Position numbers and translations under genes: made by a program
The notes under the pieces: generated by a model
Told to the model about the DNA's origin: nothing
What the model saw: the letters and a program-made list of their open reading frames with translations, nothing else
Database searches by the model: none
Shown here: in pieces, positions 1 to 10,760 of the stretch
How the letters are laid out: every line of letters starts with the position of its first letter
Numbering within the stretch: the stretch's first letter is position 1
From: Nageia nagi
Taxonomy: Eukaryota > Pinophyta
NCBI GenBank assembly: GCA_050084985.1
Contig: JBITNC010000001.1
Coordinates: forward strand, 89,032,001-89,096,000
Direction: 5' to 3'
Length of the DNA stretch: 64,000 nucleotides

Positions 1-880
1 AGATGAGTGATACGGAAGATATATAATATTTTTTAAGCATTCAAGTTCAATAGTCATACAATGACATATTCATCATTCAAACCAAATTTGTTGATGATAT
101 GCTTATTAGATTCTCAATGCAAGGTTGTAAACATGTGGATACCCTCATGATTGTATGTTGTAAATTGATGAAGGAGGATTCTACTTATATGGTTAATGCA
201 ACCATGTACAAGTTACTTGTTGGTATTCTAATGTATCTCACAACTACCCATTTTTATTCATGTTGTTTTTAGTCTAGTAGCTAGATTCATGCATTCTCTT
301 CTTGAATCCCATTAGAAAGCAACTAAAAGGATACTTCGATACATGTCTAACATGAAAGCCTTTGGTCTATGATATAAGTCTACTCACTCTAAAATTCTAC
401 TGATATATATAAATGTTGATTGGGATGACAACCTTGATGATAGAAAGAGCACCTCTAGGTATGCCCTCTTCTTTAATTAATCCCTTATCTCATGGAGCAA
501 CAAGAAGATACATATAGTTACCCTTTCCACTATAGAAAAAAAATATATTATTGCCTCCTCTTCTTGCATCCAATACATTTGTATGGCTCAGTTGCTTGAG
601 AATTTGGGTATGGAACTTACCCAACCCATTCCCATCTATTGTGATAACACCAGCACCATTTCCATGACTAAGAATCGGTGTTTTATCTAGCAGGAGCAAG
701 TACATCGATATCTAACACCATTTTATGAGAGACTTGGTGAATGATGGCTTCCTTGAATTCAAGTTTTATCCCATTAATGACCAAGATCATGGATATCTTC
801 ACCAAAGCATTATTAAGTTCTTTACATGGGTGTTTGAGAATTATGATAAAAATACTCAAAATCTATTATGTGAATTTTAC
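1..880 (+). pseudogene. Ty1/copia RT C-terminus and RNase H fragment
   Basis: Conceptual translation, crossing stops and frameshifts, reads as the end of a copia polyprotein. Near 190-230 is STYMVNATMYKLLVGILMYL, the end of the reverse transcriptase. RNase H follows with DRKSTS near 440, the degenerate AEYIAAS block near 540, YCDNTSTISMTKN near 640, RDLVNDGFLEFKFYPINDQ at 728-784, and after a one-base shift MDIFTKAL near 790. The start is cut by the window edge. The wording differs from the copia family at 1132-23725, so this is a separate lineage. No intact frame exceeds 75 codons; it is a dead relic. The 250 bases that follow hold nothing I recognise. Confidence 0.8.
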
Positions 881-1126
881 ATGTATGTTTTGTTGTTAAC
901 TAAGTATACTCATTTTAATATCAATTTGGTAGTAGGGGATGTGTAATTAAGAGCTTTTTGTTATGTGCTTCATAATGAGATTATTAGGCAAGAACAAAAA
1001 CAAACATATGAAGCATTAGAGCTACAAGATACTTTTAGATTAGAGTTGAACATGAAAATGTGTTAGACATGAGGAAAGATATGGCACTTTTAGCTAATCA
1101 TACAAAGGAGCTTTGTATTACAAATG

Positions 1127-1131
1127 TATAA
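1127..1131. repeat. TSD TATAA, left copy
   Basis: Five bases directly left of the minus-strand copia element, identical to 6078-6082. Five base pairs is the usual copia duplication length. Confidence 0.85.
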
Positions 1132-1681
1132 TGAAGGAAACAAGCCTAGAAGACTAAATATTTAATTACCTAATATCACATGAAAATTCTCTCTCAATTC
1201 CTTAAGCATTAAGAACACAAACCCAAAGTGGCATTCAAACAAGATGATACCAATATAAAGTGGTTCCTCAAACCATGGGAGTACATTCACTAATCTAAGA
1301 TCTTATTATTCTCAAAGAACACTTTCTTACAACTCACTTTCTCACTTCTCCTACAACCTAAATAAGAGCATAACTTAGCTACAAACTTGATTGAGTGATG
1401 TCAAGGAGAAGGCACTCTATTTATAGGCCAAAATCCTCCCTTGGATCATAAAAATCACAACATGCATCACCATGTTACCAAAGGGGCATGCTCATGAGAT
1501 GGAGTGTAGGACAAGTTACATTATTTTATTCACAAATACTCAAAAGGTATCTAAGGACATTTTTAAGTGTTAGTGAATTTACATTATCATATTCATTAAA
1601 TACTTAAGGTATCTAAGGATACCTTAAGTATTAAATAAATTACATTAAGAGACCTTAGAATAATGCATATACATTCCAACA
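1132..1681 (-). repeat. 3' LTR of minus-strand copia element
   Basis: About 550 bp, starting TG and ending CA in plus-strand reading. Aligns along its whole length with 5534-6077 and, in reverse complement, with the plus-strand LTRs at 13813 and 21837. The flanking internal sequence CTCTCCCTTAATG reads on the minus strand as a polypurine tract, making this the 3' LTR. Confidence 0.88.
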
Positions 1682-2469
1682 CTCTCCCTTAATGCAATAT
1701 TGGGGTAGAGCTAAGTGGAGATAAGAAAGAGACAGTTCTCCTCCATAGAGAAACACTCAGATATGAGAATATTTACATCTTTGATAAATTAGTAAGATCT
1801 GATATTAAGGCTCACTACTTTACCATTTGACAAAATAATTTACAATACAATCATTAATCATAATTGCTTTCATTGTAAAAATAATCATTCATCAACAAGT
1901 TGTCATGATAAGCCTCCATTATTTTACCCACTTGAAGTAAGTAACATACACTCTCGAGAAGAAATATGCAAGCTACAAGCAATTCATAAACAAGTTTAGT
2001 TAGATGCATCATATAAATATTTATATAAACATAAGATAAATGAATCAATTAATATCCATAAACTGATAAATGGTGTACTATAAGTTATCATAAACATGCC
2101 AAGCCAATACTTATAGTTAATTATGGCATAAAAACATTTGTTGATCAATATAAAAAATATGCCATAAGCATATACAAGTTCCTCACATATGGATAACTAA
2201 AAAATATCAAAAAACACATACTAGTTTTTCACATATAGATAACTAAAATAATGCTAACAAAAGCCATCATTTGCTCAAAAATTATACAACTAGTTCCTCA
2301 CATGGAGCAAACTCACCATGAAGGCATACATAAAATGATCAACACTATACAACCAAAATATCCTCTTAGGGATGAAATTCTCCTCACAAACATGAATTCA
2401 ATAAGAATTCAACCTTCACTCCCCCTTGAAGGCAAATTCACCAATCTAATAGATTCTTTAAGCTTGTAG
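1682..2469 (-). other. 3' untranslated region of the minus-strand copia element
   Basis: AT-rich non-coding stretch between the RNase H relic and the 3' LTR. The equivalent 3' regions of the related copies lie at 21151-21836 and 22561-23252. The short frames here show no family match. Confidence 0.6.
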
Positions 2470-5050
2470 AATTGAGCTTCAGGAAGAGGCTTGGTGAAAA
2501 AATCAACAAAGCTTAGAACTAATGAAAAATACTATAATTGTAGGATACCATCCAGAACCTTCTCCTTGATAAAATGTGCTTGGATTTCAACATATTTTAT
2601 TCTCTAATGGAAAATAGGGTTCTTTACCAAAGTAATAACTAATTGATTAATTAAATAAATCTAAGATGTGTGAGCCTACTTATACCCAATTTCTTTCAAA
2701 ATATACCTTAACCAAATGGCTTCTTAGGTTGCAATTAATATTGCTTGATATTCTGCCTTTGTTATGGATAAAAAGAAATATTAGGTTACTGCTTAGAAGC
2801 CTAAGAGATAGCACCCAAACTAATATTAAATACATAACCAGAGGTTGATTTTCTATCATCTCTATCTTTTCCATACATAATTTGAGTACCTTGAAAGAAC
2901 AATAAGGAAAACTTGGAATACTTGAAAGTAATATCTTTCATTCCCACAACATACCTCAAGATTTCCTTAACAAAATTTAAGCTATCAACATATAATTTTT
3001 GTATAAATCATACCATAAGATTTACTGCAAAGGTAATATCTAACTTGGAGATAGTCAGATAAAGAAGATTGCCAATTAATTTTTTGTAAGACATAGCATA
3101 TGCCAATTGAGAGTTGGAGTTAAGAGAAAAAGTAATTTTAGGAGAGATTGGTATCATAGCAAGTTTGCACTTCTCCATTCTAAAATTTTGTAATATGTTT
3201 GAGATATATTTGGAATTACTAAAATAAGCATAATCCTTGTATTGGTACACTTGCATTCTAAGGTAGTAGTGTAAGAGACTAGGATCAATCATTTCAAATG
3301 TTACCTTAAGTTTGGATATGCACTCTTGAATGATTTCATCATTATTTCCTATGATCAGAAGATCATTCATATAGAGAAGAATCAAGACCAAGTTTTATCC
3401 TTGATTGAGCACATAAAGGTCTAAATGAGAGAAGCAATTAGAGAACCCAGTATTTGAAAAATATCCTAAAATCTTTCTATACCAAGCTCTAGGTGCTTGC
3501 ATAAGTCCATACAAATACTTCATTAGCTTACATACAAGGGATTATTTTTCTTCCAAAGTAAACCCTTTTAATTGATTTAGGTAGATCTCCATGTTTAATT
3601 CATCATTGAAAAAATATTCATTCTTGAGCTACTAAAATAGTAAGAATTATCATGATTATGGGCATCTTTGCCATTGGAGAAAAGATTTCCTCATAATCAA
3701 CTCTGTATTTCTGAGAAAAAACCTTAACTACTAACCTTGCCTTGTATTTCTCAATTTCTCTAACTGAGTTGTATTTGACCTTGTAAATCCACTTATTACC
3801 AATCATATTTTGTTTATTTGGATAGGAAACTAGACCCCAAGTTTGATTTTTTATTAAAACTTCATACTCCACTTTCATGGCTTTTATCTAAAATTCATGC
3901 TTTGAAGCTTCCTTGAATGATGAGGGATCATTCTTGCTATCAATTTTCATAAATAAAGATTTATTCAAGGTCATACTTTTCATTATCCTTTGTGTTGAAA
4001 AAAAATTTCTCCTGAGGTGACTTATCTATACTAACATCTAACCATTTAGGTGCAACAAAAGAGTCATCAAGATTATTTAGATCCTAAAAATAAATAAATT
4101 CCTCAGGAAGTTCATTGAACTTTATATCCCTCAATATGAACACTACTATAGAGGAAGGAGAGTAGAGCTTGTAGCCTTTATGCTGACTATCATAACCCAT
4201 AAATATGCACTTTTCAGATCTCTTATCTAGTTTATTTCTTTCTTAGAAATAATAAAGGCATAAGCATCATAACTAAATATCTTAAGGTGAGAGATGTTAG
4301 GTTTCTTTTATGTCCATACTTCATATGAGGTTTTTCCATCAACTACTTGTGTAGGGTACCTATTTAGGGTGTAGATATCAGTGTTCATAGCTTCAACCCA
4401 TAAGAAACTAGGGAGGCTTTCCAAAATATACCTAGTCATTTATTGAATGGTTCTATGATTTCTTTTGACAACACCATTTTGCTAAGGGGTGTAAGGGATC
4501 ATGAACTGCCTTTTGATCCTATATTTGGCATAAACATAAGCATCATAATCAAACACCCTAAGGTAAGAAATGTTAGATGAAGGCATATGTATCACAACCA
4601 AACACCCTAAGGTGAGAGATGTTAAATTTATTTCTCGTCCATGCCTCATATGGGGTTTTTCCTTCAACTATTTTTGTAGGGAACTATTTAGGGGATAAAT
4701 TTTAGTGTTCACAACTTCACCCCATAAGAAACTATGGAGATTTCTCAACATGCACCTCATCATTTTCTAAATGGTTCTATTCTTTCTTTTGGTAAGAATA
4801 TTTTGTTAAGCATTGTAAGGGTTTGTGAACTACTTCTTAATCTCATATTTGGCATAATATTCATTGAACTTATTATTATCATATTCATCCCATTATCAGA
4901 TCTCAACATCTTGATCTTAAAGTTAGCAGTATGATTTTCAACTAAAACTTTGAAATCTTTGAACTTATCAAAGGTTTGATCATTGTGCTTGAGTAGATAA
5001 CCAAATATTATCTTATTGAAATCGTGATGGAGCCCAAGTCCTACCAATTC
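2470..5050 (-). pseudogene. copia pol relic: integrase, RT, RNase H
   Basis: Reading down the minus strand: integrase core at 5047-4760 (KVLVEN, KMLRSDNGMN), integrase C-terminal pieces near 4667-4150 (YDAYVYAKY), RT N-terminal block at 3878-3618 (NKWIYKVKYNSV, YKARLVVKVFSQKY, DYEEIFSPMAKM), RT catalytic block at 3391-3008 and RNase H pieces from 2874 down to 2470, including a shifted RKST block. The RT active site, YVDD in the family, is YMND here (about 3373), so a catalytic aspartate is lost. Many stops and frameshifts break the frame. Confidence 0.85.
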
Positions 5051-5518
5051 ACAATTAGTTTCCCTTGATCGGTAATATACTTTAATAAAAAGAAGTAATA
5101 GCTATTTTTTAAATATGTGATGTATGTTGGATCGATCAAATTATTATCTTGATTAGGTTTCAAGTTATTCTTTTAGGTTATTAGGATAATCTTTGAATTG
5201 ATATGTGAACATATGGTATCACTACACACATGTTTGTCCACCTATATGAAGTTATATCTAGACCAATAAAGGACTTAGAAGTAATTAAGAAGTATGAAAT
5301 TTACACCATTTGAATCAATGGACTAAAAGTTCTAATCTACCTTGTTCTCCCCTTATGGCTCCCAAACAAGTCATGTTGCAAAATAAATATGCAAATGTGT
5401 TCATTTTAGGGGGTGCACTTTCAATATTTGCAATTTTTGAAAGAAATAAAGTAAAGATACATAAAGTAAAATGCTTAAAAAAATACATCATACAAAATTA
5501 AAACTTAAGATTCCAAAG
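5051..5518 (-). other. Leader of minus-strand copia element
   Basis: Non-coding. Its reverse complement aligns with the leaders of the plus-strand relatives near 9300-9550 and 16670-16870 (the block around ATGTGTGTAGTGATACCA, and the TTGATCAAGATAAT block). In this copy it runs straight into integrase, which locates the internal deletion. Confidence 0.6.
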
Positions 5519-5531
5519 GGTTTTGTTACCA
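5519..5531 (-). other. Primer-binding site (initiator-Met tRNA), degenerate
   Basis: On the minus strand reads TGGTAACAAAACC two bases inside the 5' LTR, matching the plant consensus TGGTATCAGAGCC at 10 of 13 positions. Confidence 0.65.
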
Positions 5532-5533
5532 AC

Positions 5534-6077
5534 CTAAGGAAACAAGCCTATAAAAATAAATCTTTAATTATACAAATCACATGAAATCTCTCTCTCAATT
5601 CCTTAAGCACTATAAACACAAACTCAAAGTAGCATGCACATAATATAAAATCAATATAAAGTGGTTTTTCAACCATGGAAGTACATCTACTAATTTAATA
5701 TCTTCTTATTCTCAAAGAGCACTCTCTTACAACTCACTTTCTCATTTCTTCTACAATCTAAACAAGACCATAACTTTTCTACAAACTTGAGTGAGTGATC
5801 TCAAGAAGAGGATCCTCTATTTATAAGCTAAAATTATCCATTGGATCATCTAATATCATGACATACATCACTTTTTTACCCAAGGGGCATACTCATGAGA
5901 TGTAGTGTAGGAAAAGTTACATTATTTTATTCACAAATACTTAAAAGGTATCTAGGGATCCTTTTAAGTATTAGTGTATTTACATTATCATATTCAATAA
6001 ATATTTAAAGTATCTAAGGGTACCCTTAAGTAAATTACATTAATTGATCTTACAATAATCCATTATACATTTCAACA
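5534..6077 (-). repeat. 5' LTR of minus-strand copia element
   Basis: About 544 bp, aligned over its length with 1132-1681; the inner TG end has decayed to CT. Followed directly by TSD copy TATAA at 6078-6082. Confidence 0.88.
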
Positions 6078-6082
6078 TATAA
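6078..6082. repeat. TSD TATAA, right copy
   Basis: Five bases directly right of the minus-strand copia element, identical to 1127-1131. Confidence 0.85.
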
Positions 6083-7262
6083 ATGGTACCTATAAACATA
6101 AGTACCATTACTAAAAATAGGATTCTCATGTAGGTAGAGTGAACTGATAATCGACCTTAAGAAGAGAGAGCCTCATTCCCATCTAGTATTGATGACATCA
6201 ATAAACAAATCAAATTTTTAAGCATCAACTATTTGGGAGAAAGATGTCGATTGGATTGAGTTGAGGTTTAATAAATTACCCATTTGGACTCCTTTCATGG
6301 ACTTTTAGGAATAATTTCCTATGGATGATTTCAAAAAGTATAATGATTGGAAGGACATAATGGAAGAATGAGGTTACCACTCAATAAATGATAAGACTTA
6401 TCTCTTTGCTTATGATTTGAGAGATAAATGCATAATTCAAATGAACATCTTTGAGATAAAGTGTGAATTCAAAGCTATGCAAGGACATGCAAGACCTTCA
6501 ATTGGGGGATGAGTCAAATAATTGACCACCAAACCCGCTCATTTCTTCCATTAAAATCACATCAACCACCCTTTTTCATTGCTATATGACCCAAAGTGAA
6601 TAATTAATGTTAATTTTATGAGTATATGATGTTATTTTTACTCATAGGTATAATGATGCAAAAAAGTGACCATTTTTGGAAAAAGTGACAACTAAGCAAC
6701 ATTATCATTGGAACCTTGAAGTGCTGAGGAAAATGTAGTAGAATAGACTCAAGATTACCATTACAGAAGATACAATATGCTAAAGCCTCATTTTGGATAG
6801 GAGCTATAAAGGATGATATTTTGACTACCTATAATAGAAGTAATATTTAACATGTAGTAGGAGTTTAGTATTTTGTTGTAACTACCATCAATCTAAGGGT
6901 TGTCGTACAACTCAAATTAGTTCTGGTAGTTTCATATGCTTGTTTATTTATGTAGGAATATGATTGGTAGATGTTGTTAGATGATTTAGTGAACTTTTGA
7001 TATTATGTGAGCGAACTTGTGAGACATCTAATGATACTTTTAATATTAATAAATTAGTATCAGTTTGATTCCATATCTTGGTGTTTTGAGTTAAGTTTCA
7101 TCTTTTGAGTATGCCTTTGGAAAACATCCCTAATTATCCATTATAAGGGCCCCTTTTAGTTAGGAGGGTTGTCATTTTCCTAGAGAGTAGTTAGTTTAAT
7201 ATTTTACAAGTTCTTACTATTTTATGCTTATTTCAATTGATTTAGCTTACACATGCTCTATA
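6083..7262. other. Unassigned AT-rich DNA
   Basis: No frame over 60 codons and no domain I recognise. It is the right flank of the minus-strand copia insertion and the left flank of the next one; probably old repeat debris. Confidence 0.4.
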
Positions 7263-7719
7263 TATTAGAATTTGTAATGTAATATTATGTAATATTTCTC
7301 TTTAATGTAAATTCACATAATACTTAAAGTATCATTAAATACCTTAAAATATTAAGGGAATAAAAATAGGAGAAAGATTAAAAATAGGTAAAAGATTACA
7401 AATAGAAAATGGATTAATTATAGAGTGGGTTTCTTCTTATAAAAAGAGAAGAATCCTCCCCTTCTCTAGTTACACAATTGTAATGCAAGCTTTGATATAA
7501 GTTTTAGACTATATGAGAGAAAGAAGAGATTTTGTAAGAGAGGTCCTTTAGAATAATATCTTAGTTAGTGGACATGCTCCCAAGAAGGGAGGAACCACTT
7601 TATATCTTATGTTATTTGTGAGATTGGTTTGAGTTATTGTGCTATTGCTTTGATGTTGAAAGTGCCTTCTTGAGATACTTGTAAAGTAGAAGTTAATTCA
7701 TAAAGAGTTAATTTATTCA
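7263..7719 (+). repeat. 5' LTR of outer copia element
   Basis: About 457 bp. Begins TATTAGAATTTG (TG end decayed) and ends CA; aligns along its length with 23253-23725 and more distantly with the LTRs at 13813 and 21837. A degenerate primer-binding site TGTTATCAATGC follows at 7722. Confidence 0.82.
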
Positions 7720-8239
7720 ATTGTTATCAATGCTATTCTTGAAGAATTTGCTTCAACATCCTTGAAGGTCCATTTCTCCTATTTCTACATCTACTTTATT
7801 GAGGTAAAAAGATTTAAAGATATAATCTCTTACCTCATCTTTATCAAATTTTGCTTTTATTACTAACCTTTTTTGTTCCATGATGATGAGATTAAGGCTA
7901 GCAAAATTTGATTAAAGTAGATAATATATTGTTGTACTAACATGTTAATTTAATTTTATGTTATTGCTATACATTATTTTTAATTTATTAGTTGAATTTT
8001 TTTAAGTAAATTGCTTAATGTGTAGTACTAATATGCAATAATTTGTCATTATAGATTAAATTTAAAAGTTATACTTAGTGTAGAATTGGTTAAAAGTTTT
8101 GCAAATTTTTTATTATAATAGTATTATTGCAATTTTTTTTACAATACTAATATGTTTGTAAACGTTAATTACATGCATGCAAAATCTGATAGATTTAAAA
8201 ATATATTTTTTTATAAAAAAAAAGAGAATAGTGCTCTAT

Positions 8240-8295
8240 TTTTTAATATATATATATATATTTAAAATAGCTTTTATTTTTAAGTTTTTTTTTTT

Positions 8296-8346
<51 letters not shown>

Positions 8347-8348
8347 CT
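8240..8348. repeat. (TA)n and poly-T simple repeats
   Basis: Two TA runs (about 8240-8262 and 8298-8330) and a T run of more than 15 bases. The apparent 65-codon frame across it (Phe/Tyr/Ile only) is an artefact of the repeat. Confidence 0.9.
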
Positions 8349-8511
8349 TTTATATATATTTTTATTTGCCTTAAAAAATATTTTTTTGAAAAGAGGGGGA
8401 ATCTTTCTTAAAATAATGGATCTTTTTTTAACTATAAGTATGAATTGTTTAAGGTTAATTATAAACTTAAAAAAAAAATAATAATAGTTCTTTATTTGCT
8501 AAATATTATCT

Positions 8512-8614
8512 CTTTTTTTTGTTGGAATGCACACACCTCCATAAGGTTGGAACCTTCAACCTACCACTAGTCCAAAGCCCCACTATTGCACCACCCCCAC
8601 TGGGGTTAAATAAA
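8512..8614 (-). mobile_element. Short tRNA-derived SINE-like insertion
   Basis: A 103-bp unit unlike its AT-rich surroundings, flanked by the 12-bp direct repeat TAAATATTATCT at 8500-8511 and 8615-8626. On the minus strand it contains GGTGCAATAGTGG, resembling Pol III box A, and GGTTCCAACC, resembling box B, about 30 bases further on, and it ends in an A run (T run at 8513-8520 on plus). Box A plus box B, an A tail and a TSD over 10 bp define plant SINEs. I cannot assign a SINE family. Confidence 0.7.
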
Positions 8615-9867
8615 TAAATATTATCTTTTTACATTAAGTGCAAGTTATTTTAGAGTTTTTTTTAGCATGCCATTAAGATAAAAGTGGATTAATTATGTAT
8701 GGATTAGTGTTAATTAATTATGCATGAGTTGTTTAATGCTATGTATGCATAGATTAATGTTGTTTTGTCTTAATGCATGTTTATTGCACACATGTGGTTA
8801 GATAATTGTTTCTTGTATTATTTTTGTTTGTAATGCGTATTGCAAATGGATAATTTTTTTCGCATGGTTTATTATTTTAACCTTATACATGGGATGTATA
8901 AAAGTTCACTTAAATTTTTTCTTATAAATGTTATGTTAAATTGCAAATAAGAAATTATTTTAAGTTCATTTTTTAAGTAACAAGGAGGAGAATCCCTCAT
9001 TTTTGATAATGAACCTTTGTAAAGAGATCCATTAGGGGTTGTAACAAAATCCATTGGAATATTAGGTTCATTTATTGTTATTTAAAATGAATGAATCTTT
9101 TGTAAAGAAATCCATTAGGTGTTGTAACAAAACCCATTGGACTCTTTAATTCATACTTATGGATGATGTCGGATGTAGTTTTATTTTTAAAGCATTTTAT
9201 TTATTTTGCATTTTTACTTTATATGTAAAGTATGTAAATATTAAAAATTTCTTCCCCCTAAAATGAACACATCAACACATTTTTTTCACAACATAACTTG
9301 CTTGGGGAGCTATGAAGTGAGGATAAGGTAGACTCAAACCTTTTAATCTGATGACCTAAGTGGTGAAAAATCTATGCTTATTAATTTTCTAAGTACTTTA
9401 TTGATCTAGACTTAATTCCATATAGGTGAACAAACATGTGTATAGTGATACCACATGTCCATCCTTCCATTCAGAGATTATCTTGATAAGTTAAGAGAAA
9501 AACTAAAAACTTGATCAAGATAATTAATTTGGTCGATCAAACATACGTTGCAACCTTAGAAAATAGCTCATACTTCTCCTTGTGAGAGTATATCACTATC
9601 CAAGGGGAACTAGTTGAGGATTGATAGGAATTGGGCTCCTTATGGGCATCTAGGTGAAGGTCTAATTTTAAACAAGAAAATAAGCCTCAACTCTTCCCTC
9701 TTTTTGGTTATACTTGGTGATGAAGATGTTGGATGTATGATTATTATTCGTATTAATGATTAAGCATTTGATTTATTCATTAGTTCAAAAATGTATTTGT
9801 ATAATTAATATTTTAAATTCAAAATGTATGCTTACATTGTTTATCTTCTTCATATAATTTTCTAGCA

Positions 9868-10760
9868 ATGGAAGATTCTTTTGCACCTAAGCATATCTTG
9901 GATGGTTCCAACTATGGTATTTTGGAACCAATGATGAAAAAAAAACTTAAAGCACAAAAATTTTATATGATTATCAATAAAAATCAAGTTACTCCATTTA
10001 GAGAGAAAGAACTTGAAGCATATAATAATAAGAATGATTTGATAATTTCTATAATTTTTTATGCAGTTTTAGATGAGATCTTTCTCATGATATCTTCTTC
10101 AAATACTACAAAGGAAGCTTGGGATAAACTAAAGAGTATCTACCTTAGTATTAAATTTTTTAGGAGGTTCATAATTATTTAGAAGTTGCTTTAATCACAT
10201 CAAGAGAATAAGGTTGTTGACTTTAGAACTTAGCTTATGAGGTGTGGTTGCAATTGCATCAATTATAAATTTTTGACTTTCAACATCCTTCAAAGCCTCT
10301 CTACTAAGTTTAATCAATTTGTGACTATTATTGAAATTAAGTTTGATAATAAAAAAATGTATTCTTTATAAAAAAAATTTCAAAGCTTATCTTGAAGCAT
10401 GAGGAAATAATTAACAATAAAGTGTTGATCACCACTCCTAAGGAGCCATCTATGGCATTTGGTCCAATGAAACCTCACTTCAAAAAGAAGAACCATAACC
10501 AAAAGAGGGGTTCTAATGCTCCTAAGAAGAACTTCAAGAAACATGAAAATAAGAAGAAATATGATAATTGTAAGCTAAAAAAAACCAAAGTCAAATTTAA
10601 TATAAATTGTAATTTTTGTAACCATTATGGTCATATGGAAGTTGATTTCTTCAAGAAAAAGAAAGGGTATGATGAAAAAGGATCTAAAAAAATAAACAAA
10701 TCTAATAATAAGAAGAATAAAAATTTTGCTTATGTTGCTGTATTTTACTCCAAGTTTCGT
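9868..10760 (+). pseudogene. copia gag relic (outer copy)
   Basis: 9868-10182 encodes the N-terminal gag fold: MEDSFAPKHILDGSNYGILE, then the conserved KEAWDKLKSIY near residue 88. After stops, 10392-10740 is a Lys/Asn-rich basic region with a CCHC knuckle, CNFCNHYGHMEVDF, whose last Cys has become Phe. Gag packages the RNA in the virus-like particle. Frameshifts and the lost zinc ligand make it non-functional. Confidence 0.8.

Larger units (their letters stand above)
1132..6077 (-). mobile_element. Ty1/copia element, minus strand, internally deleted
   Basis: A 4.9-kb LTR retrotransposon bounded by two diverged LTRs (1132-1681 and 5534-6077) and by an exact 5-bp target-site duplication TATAA at 1127-1131 and 6078-6082. 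Read on the minus strand the order is 5' LTR, primer-binding site, leader, integrase, reverse transcriptase, RNase H, polypurine tract, 3' LTR. Gag, protease and the pre-integrase zinc domain are missing: the leader passes into integrase within about 490 bases. It belongs to the same family as the copies at 7263-23725 (shared LTR, leader and pol wording). Copia polyproteins run gag-PR-IN-RT-RNaseH, so this copy could not move by itself. Confidence 0.92.
7720..9867 (+). other. Leader of outer copia element
   Basis: About 2.1 kb of AT-rich DNA between the 5' LTR and gag, without coding signal. It aligns in blocks with the inner leader (for example 9290-9550 with 16650-16900), but carries a private AT microsatellite and a SINE. 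Confidence 0.6.

Noticed and set aside
8177-8374. 65-codon Phe/Tyr/Ile frame
   Set aside because: Produced by TA and T runs.
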